Shown: positions 53,745-63,146, counted from the first letter of the stretch. The stretch: 64,000 nucleotides of DNA from Streptomyces sp. HUAS MG91 (GCF_040529335.1 NZ_CP159534.1:6324001-6388000), one strand, 5' to 3'. Numbers and translations: made by a program. The notes: generated by a model from the letters alone, not told the origin.

Positions 53745-54931
53745 TGACGCAGGCCGCCTGGGACGACGTAGAGCTGCTGCCCGTCCACACCGCTCCCGTC
53801 CCGGCTTACGGCACCGGATCCCTCGCGGACCTGCTGCCCACCCTCGGCGCCCACCTCGGCGTCCCCGACTGCGCTCCGGCCATCGCCGAGCTGGCCCCGG
53901 TCGACCGGGCCTGCGTCTTCCTGATCGACGGGCTCGGCTGGGAGCAGCTGAAGGCACACCCCGACGAGGCGCCGTTCCTCCACTCGCTCATAGCGTCCTC
54001 GCGCGGCGGCACGGGCCGCCCGATCACCGCCGGCTATCCGGCGACCACCGCGACCTCCCTCGCCTCGGTCGGCACCGGACTGCCGCCCGGCGCCCACGGC
54101 CTGCCCGGCTACACGGTCCGCAATCCGGAGACCGGGCAGCTGATGAACCAGCTCCGCTGGAAGCCGTGGACGAAGCCGAAGACCTGGCAGCCCTACCCCA
54201 CGGTCTTCCAGCGCGCCCACGACGCGGGCGTGCACACCGCCCAGGTCTCCGCCCCCACCTTCGAATCGACCCCCCTCACGAAGATCGCGCTGAGCGGCGG
54301 CACGTTCTACGGCCGGCTCTCCGGCGAGGACCGCATGGACCTGGCCGCCGAGCAACTGGCGGCGGGGGACCGGTCGTTGGTCTACACGTACTACAGCGAG
54401 GTCGACGGCAAGGGGCACCGCTTCGGCCTCGACTCCGACCCGTGGCGCGGACAGTTGATGTACGTCGACCGGCTCGCCCAGCGCCTCGCCGAGCAACTGC
54501 CGCCGCGCAGCGCGCTGTACGTCACCGCCGACCACGGCATGGTCGACATCCCCTTCGACGAGCAGTCCCGGATCGACTTCGACGAGGACTGGGAGCTGGG
54601 CGCGGGCGTCGCCCTGCTCGGCGGCGAGGGCCGCGCCCGCCATGTCTACGCCGTGCCCGGTGCCCAGGGCGACGTCCTCGCCGTCTGGCGCGAGGTCCTC
54701 GGCGAGCAGTTCTGGATCGCGAGCCGCGACGAGGCGATCGCCGCCGGCTGGTTCGGGCCGCACGTCGACCAGCGGGTGTACGACCGGCTCGGCGACGTCA
54801 TCGCCGCCGCCCGCGACGACGTGCTCATCATCGCCTCGCAGAGCGAGCCGAACGAGTCCCTGATGGTGGGCAACCACGGCTCCATGACCCCGGCGGAACA
54901 GCTCGTACCGCTCCTCGAAGCACGCTCCTGA
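53744..54931 (+). CDS. Alkaline phosphatase superfamily protein (nucleotide pyrophosphatase/phosphodiesterase type)
   Basis: The 395-residue protein has the two-metal site of type I phosphodiesterases: Asp in FLIDGLGW near residue 65, the nucleophile Thr in YPATTATSLASVGTG near 101, Asp/His in YSEVDGKGHRFG near 225, Asp-His in TADHGMVD near 262, and His in VGNHGSMTPAE near 377. No signal peptide is evident, so it may act in the cytosol. The substrate is unknown. It is coupled upstream to the DUF5998 gene and followed 61 bp later by thymidine kinase. Confidence 0.92.
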   Translation: MTQAAWDDVELLPVHTAPVPAYGTGSLADLLPTLGAHLGVPDCAPAIAELAPVDRACVFLIDGLGWEQLKAHPDEAPFLHSLIASSRGGTGRPITAGYPATTATSLASVGTGLPPGAHGLPGYTVRNPETGQLMNQLRWKPWTKPKTWQPYPTVFQRAHDAGVHTAQVSAPTFESTPLTKIALSGGTFYGRLSGEDRMDLAAEQLAAGDRSLVYTYYSEVDGKGHRFGLDSDPWRGQLMYVDRLAQRLAEQLPPRSALYVTADHGMVDIPFDEQSRIDFDEDWELGAGVALLGGEGRARHVYAVPGAQGDVLAVWREVLGEQFWIASRDEAIAAGWFGPHVDQRVYDRLGDVIAAARDDVLIIASQSEPNESLMVGNHGSMTPAEQLVPLLEARS

Positions 54932-54992
54932 CCCCCCACAGCCACCCCAGCCGTCCCTCCCGTCGCACGACCCGAAAGGTGCTCGACCTCCC

Positions 54993-55643
54993 ATGCCCGA
55001 GCTGGTGTTCTTCTCCGGAACGATGGACTGCGGAAAGAGCACCCTGGCTCTGCAGATCGAGCACAACCGCTCCGCCCGCGGCCTCCAGGGCATGATCTTC
55101 ACCCGGGACGACCGGGCCGGCGAGGGAAAGCTCTCCTCGCGCCTCGGCCTGGTCACCGACGCCGTGGAGGTCGCCGACGACCTGGACGTGTACGCGTACG
55201 TCGTCGACCACCTCTCCCAAGGCGGCAAGGTGGACTACGTGATCGCCGACGAGGCGCAGTTCCTCGCTCCCGGCCAGATCGACCAGCTCGCCCGGATCGT
55301 CGACGACCTCGAACTCGACGTCTACGCCTTCGGCATCACGACCGACTTCCGCTCCAAGCTGTTCCCCGGCTCACAGCGCCTGGTCGAACTCGCCGACCGC
55401 GTCGAGGTGCTCCAGGTCGAGGCGCTGTGCTGGTGCGGAGCACGCGCCACCCACAACGCCCGCACCGTCAACGGGGAGATGGTGGTCGAGGGCGCCCAGG
55501 TCGTCGTCGGCGACGTCAACCAGACCGAGGACCGCATCGGCTACGAGGTGCTGTGCCGCCGCCACCACCGGCGCCGGATGACGAGCGCGGGCGCGCGGGC
55601 CGCCGCGCTCTCGCCCGACGTGCTGCCGGTCGCCCCGGCCTGA
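54993..55643 (+). CDS. tdk: Thymidine kinase (type II)
   Basis: The 216-residue salvage enzyme phosphorylates thymidine. P-loop GTMDCGKST is at residues 9-17 and the catalytic Glu87 in DEAQF. The zinc-binding lid carries Cys146, Cys148 (CWCGARATHNAR) and Cys188 with His191 (LCRRHH). The fold and length match bacterial and human cytosolic TK1. The gene is the last of the run that starts with DUF5998 and, together with nrdJ elsewhere in the window, contributes to dNTP supply. Confidence 0.96.
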   Translation: MPELVFFSGTMDCGKSTLALQIEHNRSARGLQGMIFTRDDRAGEGKLSSRLGLVTDAVEVADDLDVYAYVVDHLSQGGKVDYVIADEAQFLAPGQIDQLARIVDDLELDVYAFGITTDFRSKLFPGSQRLVELADRVEVLQVEALCWCGARATHNARTVNGEMVVEGAQVVVGDVNQTEDRIGYEVLCRRHHRRRMTSAGARAAALSPDVLPVAPA

Positions 55644-55680
55644 GGCCCCGCCGCCCGCGACCATCCGCCCCGCGCCGGGA

Positions 55681-56457
55681 TCAGTCCTCCCGCGACGCCA
55701 CGAGCGCGAACCGCGCGCCCTCCGGATCCGCCACCGTGGCCACCCGCCCGTGCGAGCCCTCGCGCGGCGGCCGGACCACGTGCCCGCCCAGATCGGCGAC
55801 CCGCTCCACGGCCTCGTCGACATCGCCGGTCTCGAAGTACGTCATCCAGTGCGAGCCGCGATCACGGGGCAGAGCGTGCCCCACGCCCTGCACGGACGCC
55901 ACCGGCCGGTCCGCCAGGCACAGCGCCAGATGGTCGAAGTCGGCGGAGACCACGGCCTCTTCGGTGTACCCGAAGACCGCCTGGTAGAACTTGGCGACGC
56001 TCGCGGTCTCCCGCGTCACCAGTTCGTTCCACACCACCGAGCCGGGCACGCCGGTCACCGCCATGCCCAGGTGCGAGGCCGCCTGCCAGAGCCCGAACAC
56101 CGCGCCCACCGGGTCGGAGGCGATCGCCATCCGGCCCGCCTCGCCGGCGTCCAGCGGGCCGACGCCCACCGTGCCGCCGCAGTGCCGCACCGACTCGGCC
56201 GTCACGTCCACGTCCTCCGCGGCCAGGTACGGCGTCCAGGCGATCGGCAGCTGCCGATCGGGCGGCAGCTGACCGATGCCGGCCACCTCCGCGCCGCCGA
56301 GCAGGGCCCGCACATAGGGGCCGAGCTGCTGCGGGCCCGGCCTGAACTCCCAGCCGAACAGCGCCCCGTAGAAGTCCTGGGTCGCCGCCATGTCGTGCAC
56401 CATCAGGCTCACCCAGCAAGGGGTGCCGGGCACGCGCCGGGCTGCTGCCTCGGTCAT
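55681..56457 (-). CDS. VOC (glyoxalase/bleomycin resistance) superfamily protein, two domains
   Basis: The 258-residue protein has two VOC modules, about 10-125 (GTPCWVSLMVHDMAATQDFYGALFGWEF) and 135-258 (GSVVWNELVTRETASVAKFYQAVFGY, ending VADPEGARFALV). It resembles the hydroxylase-type VOC proteins common in Streptomyces, with no defined substrate. A metal site cannot be deduced safely. The ATG at 56457 follows a GGAG. It is divergent from the sulfurtransferase gene. Confidence 0.88.
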   Translation of the reverse strand: MTEAAARRVPGTPCWVSLMVHDMAATQDFYGALFGWEFRPGPQQLGPYVRALLGGAEVAGIGQLPPDRQLPIAWTPYLAAEDVDVTAESVRHCGGTVGVGPLDAGEAGRMAIASDPVGAVFGLWQAASHLGMAVTGVPGSVVWNELVTRETASVAKFYQAVFGYTEEAVVSADFDHLALCLADRPVASVQGVGHALPRDRGSHWMTYFETGDVDEAVERVADLGGHVVRPPREGSHGRVATVADPEGARFALVASRED

Positions 56458-56740
56458 CGTCACTCTCTCCTCGGACTTCTCGGACCAGAACCCACGGGCC
56501 CTCGCATCGGGCCCACGCGTCGCATCGCGCCCGTGTCGATGGTGGCACTGCGTGCCGCGCGGCGCTCCCCGACCGCGCCGAAACCTCCGGGCTCCTCGCC
56601 GAGGACGCCCGGAACGGTGTGTCGCGTGCGGCTGCCGCGCCATGACCCGACCGTGACCGGCCGGTCGACGCTGTGTAGTCGATCGAGCACGCTATCCGAA
56701 CGCGGGCGCTCGGGCCAGAGCATGAGCAAGGATGGCCCAC

Positions 56741-57598
56741 ATGAATGCCATCATCACCGCATCCGAACTTGCGAGCGAGTTGGCGGGGGAGCGACCGCCC
56801 GTCGTGCTCGACATCCGCTGGCAGCTCAGCCTCGCGAAAGCCGCCGGGGCCCCGGAATTCGACGGCCGCGCCGCTTACGCGGCAGGTCACATCCCCGGCG
56901 CGGTCTTTGTCGACCTAAACCAGGAGCTGGCCGGGAAGGCGGGCCCCGAGGCGGGCAGGCACCCCTTGCCGGACCTCGCGGTGTTCGGTGCCGCCATGCG
57001 GGCGGCGGGCGTGTCGGCGGACCGCGACGTGGTCGTGTACGACGGCGGACAGGGCTGGGCGGCGGCTCGCGCCTGGTGGCTGCTGCGCTGGACGGGGCAT
57101 CCGTCGGTACGGGTCCTCGACGGCGGTCTGCCCGCCTGGGAGGGCCCCACGGAGACCGCGAGCCCCGCGCCGCACCCCGGCACCTTCGACCCTGCACCCG
57201 GTGCCACCGGACTCCTCGACGCGGACGAGGCGGCCGCGCTGGCCCGCTCCGGACTGCTCCTGGACGCCCGCGCCGCCGAGCGCTACCGGGGCGACGTGGA
57301 GCCCATCGACCGGGTCGGCGGCCACATCCCGGGCGCGGTGTCGGCCCCGACCACGGAGAACGTCACGGACGACGGCCGCTTCCGCCCCGCCGCCGACCTA
57401 GCCGAGCGCTTCACGTCGCTCGGCGCGACCGGTGATCCCGGTCAGGTCGGCGTCTACTGCGGCTCCGGCGTCTCGGGCGCCCACGAGGTCCTGGCGCTCG
57501 CCGTCGCCGGGATCGACGCGCAGCTGTACGTCGGTTCGTGGTCGCAGTGGTCGGCGGACACGGCCCGCCCGGTGGCGACGGGCCCCGACCCGCAGTAA
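56741..57598 (+). CDS. Thiosulfate/3-mercaptopyruvate sulfurtransferase (tandem rhodanese domains)
   Basis: The 285-residue enzyme transfers sulfane sulfur via Cys240 in the active loop YCGSGVSG of the second rhodanese domain. The first domain (LDIRWQL ... GHIPGAVFVDLN ... VVVYDGGQGWAAARAWWLLRW) lacks the cysteine, as usual. The loop CGSGVSG resembles 3-mercaptopyruvate sulfurtransferases. The ATG at 56741 sits at proper distance from AAGGA (56727-56731); the ATG at 56732 would be too close. Confidence 0.92.
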   Translation: MNAIITASELASELAGERPPVVLDIRWQLSLAKAAGAPEFDGRAAYAAGHIPGAVFVDLNQELAGKAGPEAGRHPLPDLAVFGAAMRAAGVSADRDVVVYDGGQGWAAARAWWLLRWTGHPSVRVLDGGLPAWEGPTETASPAPHPGTFDPAPGATGLLDADEAAALARSGLLLDARAAERYRGDVEPIDRVGGHIPGAVSAPTTENVTDDGRFRPAADLAERFTSLGATGDPGQVGVYCGSGVSGAHEVLALAVAGIDAQLYVGSWSQWSADTARPVATGPDPQ

Positions 57599-57615
57599 CC
57601 GTCGCGGAGACGACA

Positions 57616-57650
57616 TCGGGGCCCGGGTGTGTGAACATCCCGGGCCCCGA
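57616..57650. terminator. Bidirectional terminator between sulfurtransferase gene and sepH
   Basis: A perfect 12-bp stem (57616-57627 with 57639-57650) lies between convergent genes. Confidence 0.8.
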
Positions 57651-57685
57651 CCGCGTACATCTGGGTGCTGCTCCTGCCGCTCCCG

Positions 57686-58756
57686 CTACTCCTGCTTCTT
57701 GCGGCGGGTGCCGAAGACGATCTCGTCCCAACTCGGCACGGCGGCCCGGCGTCCGGGGCGCACCCCGTCGGCCTCGGCCTGACGGTCGGTGGTGCCGGTG
57801 AGGCGGTCCCGGTGGCCCGCGACGGAGCGCGGCATCAGCACGTCCGCATAGGCCGCTCCTGCTCCGGCCGACGCGGCGGGCGCGGGCGGCTCCTCCAGCT
57901 CCGCGGCCGCGGGCGGCTCCGGCTCCTCCTGCGGCTCGGGAGCCGCCGTCGGACGATCGGGCACCACGATGTCGCCGCGGTAGCTCGGTACCGCCTCCAG
58001 CAGGCTGGTCAGCGAGTCGCGCTCCGAGGAGGAGGCGATCGCCGGCAGGTTCTCCTCGGCGGACGGCTCCGGCGGCGGGGCGGGACGCTCCAGCTGCCGG
58101 TCCAGGGCGCGGTCCAGCGGCCGGTCCCGCGGCAGCCGCGCGATACGAGGCACGAACGGGAACGTGGGTTCGGGCGCACCGATGTCGTCGGACTCGCCGA
58201 TCAGCGAGCGCGCCTCGTCGTCCACGGCCTGGACGAGCCTGCGGGGCGGGTCGTAGGTCCAGCTCGCCGAGTGCGGTTCGCCCGCGACCCGGTAGACGAG
58301 CAGGACTTCCCAGGTGCCGTCGTCGCGGCGCCAGGAGTCCCACTGGACGGTTTCCTTGTCGGCGCCGCGCAGCAGGAGTCGCTCCTGCACCGCCTCGCCG
58401 AGCTGAGGGCCGGTGTTCTCGCCGGGACGGCGCACGGGAGTCTTCCTGGCCCGCTCGGCCATGAACGCACGCTCCGCGAGCACGGGGCCCTCGAAACGGC
58501 GTACGCGGTCGACCGGAATGCCTGCGAGCTGGGCGACCTCCTCGGCGGAGGCTCCTGCTCGTATGCGCGCCTGGATGTCACGCGGGCGGAGGTGGCTCTC
58601 CACCTCGATCTCGATCTGGCCGAGACGCGGACGGTCGCCGCGCACGGCGGCCCGGAGGCGCTCGTCGATCGGAAGCGTGTACTCCGTGCTGTCCGCAGCC
58701 TTCAGCACCAGCCGTGTGCCGTCGTTAGAGACGGCCACGACACGCAGTTCGGGCAT
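57686..58756 (-). CDS. sepH: SepH, actinobacterial cell division protein (FtsZ regulator)
   Basis: The 356-residue protein has an N-terminal DUF3071 domain (residues 1 to about 180: PELRVVAVSNDGTRLVLKAADSTEYTLPIDERLRAA) containing a helix-turn-helix-like segment at about 59-93 (RDIQARIRAGASAEEVAQLAGIPVDRVRRFEGP). A long Pro/Glu-rich linker leads to the short conserved C-terminal motif PSWDEIVFGTRRK. SepH binds FtsZ and promotes its assembly in Streptomyces and mycobacteria. The helix-turn-helix is used for protein contact, not proven DNA binding. The ATG at 58756 follows GGAGG. Confidence 0.93.
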   Translation of the reverse strand: MPELRVVAVSNDGTRLVLKAADSTEYTLPIDERLRAAVRGDRPRLGQIEIEVESHLRPRDIQARIRAGASAEEVAQLAGIPVDRVRRFEGPVLAERAFMAERARKTPVRRPGENTGPQLGEAVQERLLLRGADKETVQWDSWRRDDGTWEVLLVYRVAGEPHSASWTYDPPRRLVQAVDDEARSLIGESDDIGAPEPTFPFVPRIARLPRDRPLDRALDRQLERPAPPPEPSAEENLPAIASSSERDSLTSLLEAVPSYRGDIVVPDRPTAAPEPQEEPEPPAAAELEEPPAPAASAGAGAAYADVLMPRSVAGHRDRLTGTTDRQAEADGVRPGRRAAVPSWDEIVFGTRRKKQE

Positions 58757-59278
58757 GGGGACCTCCCGGGTGGTGCCTGCCGACGTCACGTGCGTCGCTG
58801 CTTCCGCTAGTCGAGTGTGGCCTGCCCGGGTGCAGCCTGCCACAACCTTGCCGAGTTGCCCGGCGTGTCGGGCGTGGACCCAAGATCGCCGTTATGGCAC
58901 GGTTACTTGTTCGCAACGCTAAGTGACCGAGTCTGTCACCCTGTGCAACGAGCCCCCTCCCGGCGGTCCTGGAAGGCCCCGGTGCACCCTGCCGGGAGAC
59001 CGGACCCAGGGCTCGCAACAGTACTCCATTCGGGCCACTTGCGTGGATCGGCACGCCGCTCAACTTCTCACGGTGGTGGGGAGTTGAGTACGGGGCAGCC
59101 GCCTGGAGCGTCCCGTTCGTGGGGAATGTGCGTGGCGTGCTTCACGAAATCTCCGGAACTGGAACTGTGCGCTCCTCATGTACGTCCCTCTCTCATACGA
59201 CACAAGTAGTTCGCGTAACCTCGGGAACTTCTGTACGAATCAGTCGTAGATGTCGAGAAGGGCAGGCTAGGTCAGGAG
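58757..59278. other. Promoter region between sepH and the membrane-protein gene
   Basis: This 522-bp gap contains no convincing gene. Toward the membrane-protein gene there is GGGAAC (59223-59228) followed 16 bp later by CGTAG, which resembles an ECF-sigma promoter. TAGGTC (59268-59273) lies 5 nt before the ATG. Confidence 0.4.
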
Positions 59279-60556
59279 ATGGGCGAGAAGCCGGAAAACT
59301 CCAAGGACGATCAGGGCGAGCCCAAGGAGAAGAAGCGGCTGGATCTGAGCGTGCCCCAGGTGGCGGGCAGTGCGGTCGCCGCCGTCGTGGCCGCGAAGCT
59401 CGCCTCCAGCTTCGGTGTCTACGGGACGATCCTGGGCGCCGGTGTGGTCAGCGCCCTCGCGACCTGTGGCGGCACGGTCTTCCAGCACTTCTTCCGGCGC
59501 ACGGGCGAGCAGATACGCGACGTCGCCGTGACCGCCAAGCCCAAGGGGCGGCAGGTCCCGATGACGGCCCAAGGGCGTCCCGTGCCGCGTACGTTCCGTT
59601 CGGACGCCTCGATGGACGCCACGACCGCGATGGTCACGGGCGAGCACCCGCCGGCGGCACGGCCCGCCGTGAGCGCGATGCCGACCGCGCCGACCACCAC
59701 CACGTGGGGCAGGACGGATCCGGCGGACACCGCCGGCGCCCCGGACGCCGACGAGACCACCGTGCTCCCGCAGGTGTCCGGCGGCGCGGCGCCGGACCTC
59801 GACGGGACGCAGTTGCTCGACACCGGCGCGGTGGCCGACCTGCTCGCCGACACCGGTACAGGTGTCGGCACCGGCTCCGGCGCGACGGTGGAGGACGACC
59901 ACACGTGCGTGCTGGGCACGGCCCGCGCCGCCGACCCGGACAAGACGCAGCTCATCGGCGCCGACGGCGTCGACGAGGCCACGCGCCTGCTGCGGGTCGT
60001 GGGCGAGGAGCCCGGAGGGGCTCCGGTCCCGGGCGAGGGCGACGAGGAGTTCACCGAGGGCACGGTGCACCGCACCCGTGTCAAGAGCTGGAAGCGGCCG
60101 TTGATCGCCGCGGCCGTCGTCTTCGGCGTCACCATGGGCGGCATCACGACGTACGAGCTGGTGAGCGGCCACAGCTTCAGCGGCGGCGGCGACACCACGA
60201 TCGGTGACGCCTTCAAGGGGCACAACAAGTCGTCCGGCGGGGGCGGCGACCCGACGCCCGGCACCTCGCAGGAACCCTCCGACGGCGGCAGCACCGGTAC
60301 GGACGGCGCTACGCAGAACGGCGACGGCTCGTCCACGGGCGGGAGTGCCAGCCCTACGCCGACGCCCAGCGGAAGCAGCGACTCCGGCACGGGAGGCGAC
60401 ACGGACAACGGTTCTGACAACGGATCCGACAACGGCTCGGACACCGGTGACGACGGCGCGACGTCCACCCCGACGCCCACGCCGACCCCGTCGCAGAGCA
60501 CGGGCTCGGACACCGGTGCCACCAGCGACACCGGCGCACAGACGCCGGGGGAGTAG
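59279..60556 (+). CDS. Two-span membrane protein with repeated D-x-T-x-(V/L)-(L/I) motifs
   Basis: I do not recognise a named family. The 425-residue protein has a charged N-terminus and a hydrophobic segment at about 27-65 (AVAAVVAAKLASSFGVYGTILGAGVVSALA). A long polar region at about 80-270 contains DETTVL (158), DGTQLL (175), DHTCVL (207), DKTQLI (221) and EATRLL (233). A clear membrane span at about 273-297 follows, then a Gly/Ser/Thr/Pro-rich tail with GSDN repeats. The middle region is probably cytosolic and resembles phosphothreonine acceptor sequences of Ser/Thr kinase substrates. No start-associated Shine-Dalgarno fits; it may be leaderless. Confidence 0.75.
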   Translation: MGEKPENSKDDQGEPKEKKRLDLSVPQVAGSAVAAVVAAKLASSFGVYGTILGAGVVSALATCGGTVFQHFFRRTGEQIRDVAVTAKPKGRQVPMTAQGRPVPRTFRSDASMDATTAMVTGEHPPAARPAVSAMPTAPTTTTWGRTDPADTAGAPDADETTVLPQVSGGAAPDLDGTQLLDTGAVADLLADTGTGVGTGSGATVEDDHTCVLGTARAADPDKTQLIGADGVDEATRLLRVVGEEPGGAPVPGEGDEEFTEGTVHRTRVKSWKRPLIAAAVVFGVTMGGITTYELVSGHSFSGGGDTTIGDAFKGHNKSSGGGGDPTPGTSQEPSDGGSTGTDGATQNGDGSSTGGSASPTPTPSGSSDSGTGGDTDNGSDNGSDNGSDTGDDGATSTPTPTPTPSQSTGSDTGATSDTGAQTPGE

Positions 60557-60562
60557 GCCGGG

Positions 60563-61891
60563 TCAGTCGCCGAGGACCCGGCGCAGGTAGGCGTTGCCGA
60601 ACAGGCGGTCCGGGTCCAGGCGGTCGCGCAGGGCCGTGAACTCGCCGAAGCGCGGGTAGGCCTGCGCGAAGTACTCGGCGTCCCGGGTGTGCACCTTGCC
60701 CCAGTGCGGGCGGCCCTCGTGGGCGGTGAAGATCCGCTCGGCCGCGGTGAAGTACCGCTGGTACGGGGTGCCCTTGTACATGTGGACGGCGATGTAGGCG
60801 CTGTCCCGGCCCGACGCCGTGGACAGCGCGATGTCGTCCGCAGGGGCGGTGCGGACCTCCACCGGGAAGCTGACCCGCAGGTCCGAGCCGTCCACCATGG
60901 ACTTCAGCTCGCGCAGCGTCGCCACGAGGGCTTCACGCGGAACCGCGTACTCCATCTCCACGAAGCGCACCCGGCGCGGAGATGTGAAGACCTTGTAGGG
61001 GATGTCGGTGTACGTCCGGGCGGAGAGCGCCTTGCTGGAGATCTTGGCGATCGTCGGGATCGTGGCGGGCACGGCCCGGCCGATCGAATTGACCACCTGG
61101 AAGAGACCGTTGGAGAGGATCTCGTCCTCCCACAGGCTGCTGACCGCCGAGACCGGCGCCTCGGGGCCCGCGCTGCGGTTGTTGCGCTTGGTGTTGCAGC
61201 TGCCGGTGTGCGGGAACCAGTAGAACTCGAAGTGCTCGTTCTCGGCGTGCAGTTCGTCGAAGTCCGCGAGCACCTTGTCGAAGCTCATCGGCTCCTCGCG
61301 CGCGGTGAGCAGGAAGACCGGCTCCACGGCGAAGGTGATCGCGGTGACGATGCCGAGGGCGCCCAAGCCGATCCGGGCGGCCGCGAAGATCTCCGGGTTC
61401 TCCTTCTCGGAGCAGGTGATCAGCTCGCCCGCCGCCGTGACCAGCTCGAGTCCCTTGATCTGCGCGGCGATGGAGGCCGAGTCGCGGCCCGTGCCGTGCG
61501 TGCCGGTGCTCGTGGCGCCGGAGACGGTCTGCTCCATGATGTCGCCCATGTTCGTGAGCGACAGGCCCTCGCGGGCCAGGGCCATGTTGAGCCGCTTCAG
61601 CGGAGTGCCGGCCTCGACCGTGACAGTGCCCTTGTCACGATCGATGTTCCGTATGCCCGTCAACAGTTGAGGGCGGATCAACACACCGTCGGTCGCCGCC
61701 GCGGCCGTGAAGGAGTGGCCCGTGCCGACGGCCTTCACCTTCAGCCCGTCCTCCGCGGCCCCGCGCACCGCCGCGGTCAGTTCCTCGACCGAGGCGGGCG
61801 TCACCTCGCGCACGGGACGCGAGACGACGGTCCCCGCCCAGTTACGCCACGCTGCGCCGCTCTTGCTGCTGCCCGTCTGCGCCGTGCTCAT
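60563..61891 (-). CDS. FAD-linked oxidase, D-arabinono-1,4-lactone oxidase/alditol oxidase family
   Basis: The 442-residue flavoenzyme has an N-terminal FAD-binding domain: VGTGHSFTAAAATDGVLI with His59 as the probable covalent FAD attachment site, by comparison with S. coelicolor alditol oxidase, and SGATSTGTHGTGRDSASI. The C-terminal ALO domain ends in HWGKVHTRDAEYFAQAYPRFGEF and RLDPDRLFGNAYLRRVLG. It oxidises a sugar, lactone or polyol and produces H2O2. The ATG at 61891 follows GGAGG and lies 50 bp inside the 3' end of the MFS gene, so the two are co-transcribed. Confidence 0.92.
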   Translation of the reverse strand: MSTAQTGSSKSGAAWRNWAGTVVSRPVREVTPASVEELTAAVRGAAEDGLKVKAVGTGHSFTAAAATDGVLIRPQLLTGIRNIDRDKGTVTVEAGTPLKRLNMALAREGLSLTNMGDIMEQTVSGATSTGTHGTGRDSASIAAQIKGLELVTAAGELITCSEKENPEIFAAARIGLGALGIVTAITFAVEPVFLLTAREEPMSFDKVLADFDELHAENEHFEFYWFPHTGSCNTKRNNRSAGPEAPVSAVSSLWEDEILSNGLFQVVNSIGRAVPATIPTIAKISSKALSARTYTDIPYKVFTSPRRVRFVEMEYAVPREALVATLRELKSMVDGSDLRVSFPVEVRTAPADDIALSTASGRDSAYIAVHMYKGTPYQRYFTAAERIFTAHEGRPHWGKVHTRDAEYFAQAYPRFGEFTALRDRLDPDRLFGNAYLRRVLGD

Positions 61892-63146
61892 CGGTTGTTC
61901 CTCCCCGCTGCGGAACCGGCTGCTTCAGCCGGCGGTACCCCAGGAACGCGACCAGGACCGCGACGGCGCCGGAGACTCCCGGCACCCCGTACCCGGCCTT
62001 CGCGCCGGCGGCGTCGATCACCCAGCCGGACACGGACGAGCCGAGCGCGACACCGGCCGTCAGTCCGGTGCTCACCCAGGTCATGCCCTCGGTCAGCTTC
62101 GCGCGCGGTACGTGCTGCTCGACGAGGGCCATCGTCGTGATCATCGTGGGAGCGACGGTCAGGCCCGCTACGAAGAGCGCCACGGCCAGGAGTGACAGGT
62201 TCCCGACCAGTTGGAGGGGGATCATACTCACGGCCATCACGCAGACCCCCACCACCCACCTGCGCGCGGGGGCACCGCTGAAGTGCAGCAGGCCGAACAC
62301 CGCTCCCGCGACGCAGGAGCCGGCCGCGTACACGGCGAGCACGAGGCTGGCCATCGACTTGTGCCCCTGGTCCTCCGCGAAGGCCACCGTCACCACGTCG
62401 ATGGAGCCGAAGATCGCGCCTGTGGCGATGAACGTGGCCACCAGAACCTGCAACCCGCGTGAGCGGAGCGCCGATCCCGAGCTCTCATGGGTCCGCGGAT
62501 GCGGCAGCGGCTCCGTGGCGCGCTGGCCGGTCAGCCAGAAGACGCCGACCGCGAGGAAGCAGCCCGCGAGCAGCGGCCCCGCCTCCGGGAACCACGCCGT
62601 GGACAGCCCGATCGAGATGATCGGCCCGAAGATGAAGCACACCTCGTCGATCACGGACTCGAAGGAGTACGCCGTGTGCAGCGACCGCGGGGTCTCCCGG
62701 TACAGCACCGCCCACCGGGCCCTGATCATCGACCCGACGCTCGGCACGCAGCCGATGAACGCGGCACTCACGAACAGCGTCCAGTCCGGCGCCTCGTACT
62801 TCGCGCACAGCAGCATCCCCGCGACCGCGACGAGCGAGACGAGGGTGGCCGGACGCAGTACGCGCCGCTGGCCGTGCTGGTCGACGAGACGGGAGATCTG
62901 CGGCCCGATCGCGGCGGCGGACAGCGCCACCGTCGCCGACAGCGCGCCCGCGAGGCCGTACCGCCCGGTCAGCTGCGAGACCATCGTCACGATCCCGATG
63001 CCCATCATCGAGAGGGGCATCCGGCCCAGGAACCCGGCGACGGAGAAGCTCTTGGTGCCGGGCAGGGCGAAAATGGCGCGGTAGGGGCTGGGCAAAGCGA
63101 CTCCGGTCGGGCGGGCACCCGGGCGCGCCCGAGGGCGGCTCGGCAC
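61842..63146 (-). CDS. MFS transporter, 12 TM
   Basis: The transporter has about 434 residues from GTG 63146. A TTG at 63185 would extend it but would add a rare TTA codon, and the GTG is preceded by a possible -10 (TTACGC, minus strand), so the shorter form is preferred. It has about 12 spans and the loop motif DQHGQRRVLRPA after span 2. It resembles Streptomyces exporters of unknown substrate. The tail (RRLKQPVPQRGGTTDEHGAD) overlaps the oxidase gene by 50 bp. It is divergent from hemH. Confidence 0.88.
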   Translation of the reverse strand: MPSRPRARPGARPTGVALPSPYRAIFALPGTKSFSVAGFLGRMPLSMMGIGIVTMVSQLTGRYGLAGALSATVALSAAAIGPQISRLVDQHGQRRVLRPATLVSLVAVAGMLLCAKYEAPDWTLFVSAAFIGCVPSVGSMIRARWAVLYRETPRSLHTAYSFESVIDEVCFIFGPIISIGLSTAWFPEAGPLLAGCFLAVGVFWLTGQRATEPLPHPRTHESSGSALRSRGLQVLVATFIATGAIFGSIDVVTVAFAEDQGHKSMASLVLAVYAAGSCVAGAVFGLLHFSGAPARRWVVGVCVMAVSMIPLQLVGNLSLLAVALFVAGLTVAPTMITTMALVEQHVPRAKLTEGMTWVSTGLTAGVALGSSVSGWVIDAAGAKAGYGVPGVSGAVAVLVAFLGYRRLKQPVPQRGGTTDEHGADGQQQERRSVA

